Source of the DNA: Nymphaea colorata
Lineage: Eukaryota; Streptophyta; Magnoliopsida; Nymphaeales; Nymphaeaceae
Length of the DNA: 10,000 bases
Assembly: GCF_008831285.2 (NCBI RefSeq)
Contig: NW_022204655.1
Location: 1-10,000 of the forward strand
Direction of reading: 5' to 3'
In this document: positions 7,234 to 10,000 of the stretch, piece by piece
Layout of the letters: each line of letters begins with the position of its first letter
Position numbering within the stretch: position 1 is the stretch's first letter
Made by a program: the position numbers and the translations under genes
Notes under the pieces: model-generated
Database searches by the model: none
What the model was told of the DNA's origin: nothing
What the model saw: the letters and a program-made list of their open reading frames with translations, nothing else

Positions 7234-7605
7234 ATTGTTAGGATCTCACCGTCTAGGCCAGAATAATCCGACCAGTGCGATCCTAAACTTCCCAGGACCT
7301 TCTTGAGGCCTATTCTAAAAACCGAAAAACCTAGGTAATTACACAAATGATCTACCCGACCGGACAGGACCCCGGCGCAAATCCCAATAGGTAGGGAGAT
7401 ACACGTGTAGGTTACCTGAATCCCAAAAATTCCTAACTAAGTCTGCCTACTACAAAAACACTAACAGGGTCGTGAGGCCTTACAAATCGCGAACGATACA
7501 AATTATAACTCTCAATCTCACTCACAATCCACGCAAACCACGCTAACGTGCAAACCACACCCAACAAAAGTAAATAGGTGGTCTGGCTCCTTGTGGTCGT
7601 GTCTC

Positions 7606-7630
7606 GGGCACAGTGCCCTCGAGGTACCTC
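7606..7630. repeat. Three overlapping palindromes
   Basis: GGGCAC-A-GTGCCC (7606-7618), CCTCGAGG (7617-7624) and GAGGTACCTC (7621-7630) overlap within 25 bases. In the element RNA they could form small stem-loops near the 5' end side of the leader. The role is unknown. Confidence 0.75.
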
Positions 7631-7749
7631 ACGGGGGAGCTAGGCCGAAGCCAAGGCTAAAACAATAACGCTGAAGACAAACTAAGAAGCTGCCTAAAAC
7701 TGAAAGCAAATCCCACCCGGAACTACAAGGGGAATAGGAAAAGATACCG

Positions 7750-7768
7750 GCCAAGGATCACCCTTGGC
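7750..7768. repeat. Hairpin with 7-base stem and 5-base loop
   Basis: GCCAAGG at 7750-7756 and CCTTGGC at 7762-7768 pair perfectly around ATCAC. It is GC-rich and would be stable as RNA. Function unknown. Confidence 0.7.
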
Positions 7769-7799
7769 GAAGCCGGATAAGGTCTCGGGGTGATGACCT

Positions 7800-8345
7800 G
7801 CCCCCGAGCACTACAGCTCACAGAACAGGAAGACCGGCTGAGGCGTGCCTCCACGTAGCCTGCTGCTAGGACGCGTCGCTGTCGGACTGGAGCTGATGGC
7901 CGGCCGCGTGCTGGTGGTCGGGTCGGCTGCCGAAGCCTGATAGCTGCTCGCGGCTGTGGCTACTACGTTGAAGCGCCGGGGATTCTGCTGGAACAACGCT
8001 AGCACCGAACGGGGCTCCTGCTGACAGTCGCTGGGCCGAGGGAAGGAACGCACGTTGAAGGAGTGGACGCTGCCTAGCGTCTGCAGTAATGTGCGTCGGT
8101 ACTGCCGAGGGCGCTCGTCTGCTGCCTGGTCGAGGGCCGCCTGTCGGAATGAGACCGCCTGTCGAGTTGACGCCGAGATGCTGTTGCTGCGCGCTGACGC
8201 CGCTGGAACTCGGACGGAAGGGCCGCCTGGGACACCGAGGGGGGCTGCTGTCACAGAGACAGCGCCTGCCTGCCTATCTCCGGAATGTGGCTCGGCCACG
8301 GGCGCCGGTAGTTGCCGACGAGGAAGAAGTGGCCGCTGCAAGGGC
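7800..8345 (-). other. GC-rich LTR block with open frames but no recognisable gene
   Basis: This block is visibly richer in G and C than its flanks and is therefore open in several frames on both strands. The sense-strand frame 7811-8341 would encode 176 residues rich in Ala, Ser, Pro, Arg and Gln, starting only at a TTG, with no domain, signal peptide or membrane segment that I recognise. Two overlapping + strand frames are equally open. This fits base composition rather than coding. Confidence 0.5.
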
Positions 8346-8443
8346 CAGCGAGCCGGCTGAACCTAATCCTAGCTAAGGCTGGGTTGGCTGGGCTCTACTA
8401 GGTGGTCGGTCTGTTCAGACAGGTTCGGGTTTGGGTAGGTTTG

Positions 8444-8802
8444 GTCAAATGGGGTTTAGGTTCAGTCAAGGGTTGACCTAACTAATAGGTTGGTCCAGTT
8501 AGGGAGGCTAAGGACGAGCCTAGGCTCACGGTGTTGGTCAACGTTGACCCAAAAGCGGAGGGTTCCACTAATTAGGTGGTTGACTAAGTGGACCACGTCA
8601 ATGAGTCCGGGTCAAGTAGGTCAAGGGTCACTCGAGGTAGGCTCGAGTCACTAAGGGAGGTTGCCAATAAAGTGAGCTCGGTGGGAGAGTTGACCTATCG
8701 TTGACTAAGGCTAGGGGTCAATGCCGATGAAGGTGGGCTCGGTAAAGGTTTAACCTAGGTGTGGGTTTGGTGCGGGAGGTAGCCTAGTGGGTTCGGTTGA
8801 CT
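8444..8802. promoter_or_regulatory. Cluster of 13 TTGAC/GTCAA cores (W-box-like)
   Basis: TTGAC or its complement GTCAA starts at about 8444, 8465, 8473, 8537, 8545, 8580, 8597, 8611, 8620, 8690, 8701, 8717 and 8798. Random DNA of this length would hold about one. TTGAC followed by C or T is the known binding core of plant WRKY factors, which act in defence and stress responses. One pair forms the perfect palindrome GGTCAACGTTGACC (8536-8549). Binding here is inference. The stretch may also be decayed tandem sequence, since other words (GGCTCGGT, GGTTNGGT) recur too. Confidence 0.6.
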
Positions 8803-8833
8803 GGGTTGCTCTTACCCAGGGGTTGCACCGATA

Positions 8834-9280
8834 CTTGCCACGTGGCAAGATGGACGGACACAACAGATAGAGCTAGAAGAATGCTAGCTATTAGGAAATG
8901 AGCTCGAATTCTTGCCTAAGTGTTAGGGAGAAGCTCGACAAAAGAGGGGAGGAGATTGGGGCGAAGGGCCAGGTGGCGCTCCGAGGTGAGTTCGGAGGAG
9001 GCTAGGGCTGAGATGGTGACACGTGGGGAGATAGACGGATGAAGGAAGCTGCGGATCAGGTCAAGAGGAAAAGAAGGAAACGGCTGAGGAAGAATAGGCA
9101 AGATGGCGCGAGGTGGCAAGGCTTCCAAAAACGGTGGAGGCTAGATCCGAGAAAAGAGGCAAGGGGATCTCGCAAGGCCTCTCGTGTAGACACGTGGAAT
9201 GACGCGGGACCAAGTCAAGGAGCTGGAGGGCGAGCTGGCAGGTGAGGTGGCTGCAGGTAGGGCCACATCACGACACGTGG
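8834..9280. promoter_or_regulatory. Four G-box (CACGTG) sites
   Basis: CACGTG lies at 8839-8844, 9020-9025, 9191-9196 and 9274-9279, each followed by G, giving CACGTGG; the last three are ACACGTGG, which matches the ABRE/G-box used by plant bZIP and bHLH factors. The first is embedded in the perfect 16-base palindrome CTTGCCACGTGGCAAG (8834-8849). The expected count in 450 random bases is about 0.1. The position in the LTR suggests abscisic acid, stress or light control, by inference only. Confidence 0.6.
8925..9240. other. Purine-rich LTR stretch, no gene
   Basis: The + strand is strongly A/G-rich (so pyrimidine-rich on the sense strand), with runs such as GAGGAAAAGAAGGAAACGG near 9064-9082. 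Small open frames here on either strand are products of this composition. Nothing else is recognised besides the G-boxes. Confidence 0.55.
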
Positions 9281-9338
9281 AAAGATGGATTTTCGAGGAT
9301 TGCTACGACTTAGGGTTGACTCAATGAAGATGGCGAGG

Positions 9339-10000
9339 AGCTGGAAGGGAGATGCGGCTGCGGGATTGCTTCCTGATTTGGTGGAGCAGCTGATTGCGAG
9401 CTGATCCAGTATTGGGACAGATGGCAGCAGCTGGGGAGAAGACTCAGATGGACGGCTGGATGGCTGACAAGTGTCCGGATGGATGGCTGGGATGGAACGG
9501 AGGTGGACTTACCGGATTCGGATGACTGACCTCGTCGGAATCTTCCAACTCGCGCCGGCGGCCAGAACTTGATCCGAAAGTCCCGTGACCGATATACCCC
9601 TTTCAGATTTTAATTAAAGCAGTAGGGAAGAGGGGCAAAAGGGTCCTTCATGCCAGAAACAATGGCGAGCACCGGAATTCACAGCGGCGGCCGGATCTAT
9701 GCTACTTTCCGGCGAGGATTGATCTTGCGATCTAGCCGATGGAATTCGCCCTTCTATGAATTGTTTTAACGCATTTTTCTGGGCGATTCACTTAGGCTAA
9801 TCCTCTTCTTCAGATCTTGACCAGAGAGCAGAATATCGACACCTTCAGTCTGCTGGCCCGAGCGATCAAGAAGAGAAATCGAGGCCGATAGAACTTGATT
9901 CTTAAATTTATTTGTTTTTCTAATCCGGCCAAACCCCTACTAGGGACCGAACCTAGATTTCCAATACGCGGCTCGACCTGTACGTGCTGAATAGAACGAC
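9339..10000 (-). repeat. LTR overlap, right copy (pairs with 1-651)
   Basis: The same sequence as 1-651 but longer by 11 bases. At most differing sites this copy has one more base in a short run (CC for C, GG for G, CCCC for CCC). The alignment holds to the last base of the window, so the repeat continues beyond it. Confidence 0.95.
9507..9512 (-). promoter_or_regulatory. Possible splice donor in the LTR (GTAAGT), with left-LTR copy at 169-174
   Basis: The sense strand reads CCG|GTAAGT at 9515-9507; the left copy has the same GTAAGT at 174-169 but has lost one of the preceding G/C bases. A second GTAAGT lies at 910-905. This matches the plant donor consensus after the cut. No paired acceptor can be assigned with confidence, though TGCAG words occur on the sense strand near 9255, 8339 and 8083. 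Confidence 0.3.

Larger units (their letters stand above)
7236..7800 (-). other. LTR end (U5 side) rich in short palindromes
   Basis: No gene is supported. Visible: CACGTG at 7402-7407 inside ACACGTGT; GGGCACAGTGCCC at 7606-7618; CCTCGAGG at 7617-7624; GAGGTACCTC at 7621-7630; and a 7-base-stem hairpin at 7750-7768 (GCCAAGG/CCTTGGC, loop ATCAC). CAG|GTAAC on the sense strand near 7419-7412 resembles a splice donor. Confidence 0.6.
1..10000 (-). mobile_element. Ty3/gypsy LTR retrotransposon, chromovirus-like, truncated by both window ends
   Basis: A single minus-strand retroelement explains the whole window. Seen: two LTR pieces sharing 1-651 and 9339-10000, a primer binding site at 7222-7233, a polypurine tract at 1744-1756, and a gag-PR-RT-RNase H-INT order between them. 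RT before integrase is the Ty3/gypsy order, and a chromodomain-like tail after the GPF motif points to a chromovirus; the clade is not resolved. The pol stop overlaps the polypurine tract, so there is no room for an env-like or extra ORF. The interior is 5492 bp (1744-7235). From the repeat offset I infer LTRs near 3.86 kb and a total near 13.2 kb, so the target-site duplications lie outside the window. Coding lesions mean it is non-autonomous as written. Confidence 0.95.
7236..10000 (-). repeat. 5' LTR of the element, partial (U5 side included)
   Basis: On the sense strand this LTR ends at 7236 with CCTAACA, two bases before the primer binding site. Nothing between 7236 and 10000 matches the other LTR's terminus (1700-1743), so this LTR must run past the window end. 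The shared stretch 9339-10000 is colinear with 1-651. 2765 bases are visible. 7236-9338 has no partner in the window because the matching part of the 3' LTR lies before position 1. Confidence 0.88.

Noticed and set aside
6920-7346. Two sense-strand frames across the leader and LTR edge
   Set aside because: They cross the primer binding site and LTR boundary and show no protein motif.
7236-7466. A short LTR ending at ACACTAACA near 7466
   Set aside because: The other LTR's end (sequence just before 1743) does not match there, and the long repeat 1-651/9339-10000 requires a far longer LTR.
8055-8376. Two overlapping + strand open frames of about 100 residues
   Set aside because: They come from the GC-rich composition of 7800-8345; several frames are open at once and none shows a domain.
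1-10000. CRISPR array, bacterial operon, tRNA or rRNA gene
   Set aside because: No regular spacer-repeat array, no ribosome binding sites with packed ORFs, and no cloverleaf or rRNA signature seen; the tRNA-like word at 7222-7233 is a primer binding site.

Overview
The window looks like nuclear plant DNA and is filled by one Ty3/gypsy (Metaviridae-type) LTR retrotransposon on the minus strand. The evidence is a gag-protease-RT-RNase H-integrase polyprotein in that order, a primer binding site matching the 3' end of plant initiator methionine tRNA, a polypurine tract next to the other LTR, and a chromodomain-like C-terminus. No host gene is supported. The host is probably an angiosperm; species cannot be told from the sequence.

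Layout, read on + coordinates from left to right (the element is transcribed right to left). 1-1743 is part of the 3' LTR, cut by the window start. 1744-1756 is the polypurine tract. 1756-6619 is the broken gag-pol gene. 6620-7221 is the untranslated leader. 7222-7233 is the primer binding site. 7236-10000 is part of the 5' LTR, cut by the window end. The two LTR pieces share only one stretch, 1-651 against 9339-10000. Its offset (9338 rising to 9349) places the full LTR at about 3.86 kb and the whole element at about 13.2 kb around a 5.5 kb interior. This is a very long LTR for an element with such a compact coding region.

The polyprotein has well-preserved Gag, RT and RNase H, but it carries an in-frame TGA near the start of gag, an in-frame TAG in integrase, and frame changes near 3035, 2550 and 2040. 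The element could not move by itself as written. The shared LTR stretch differs by 14 single-base losses in the left copy, 2 small gains and only 6 substitutions. That is an unusual, indel-heavy pattern, so some frame breaks may be assembly errors rather than decay.

The LTRs hold most of the non-coding interest: a dense cluster of TTGAC (W-box-like) cores at 8444-8802, four G-box CACGTG sites at 8838-9280, several perfect palindromes, a GC-rich block at 7800-8345, and possible TATA and splice-donor signals on the sense strand.
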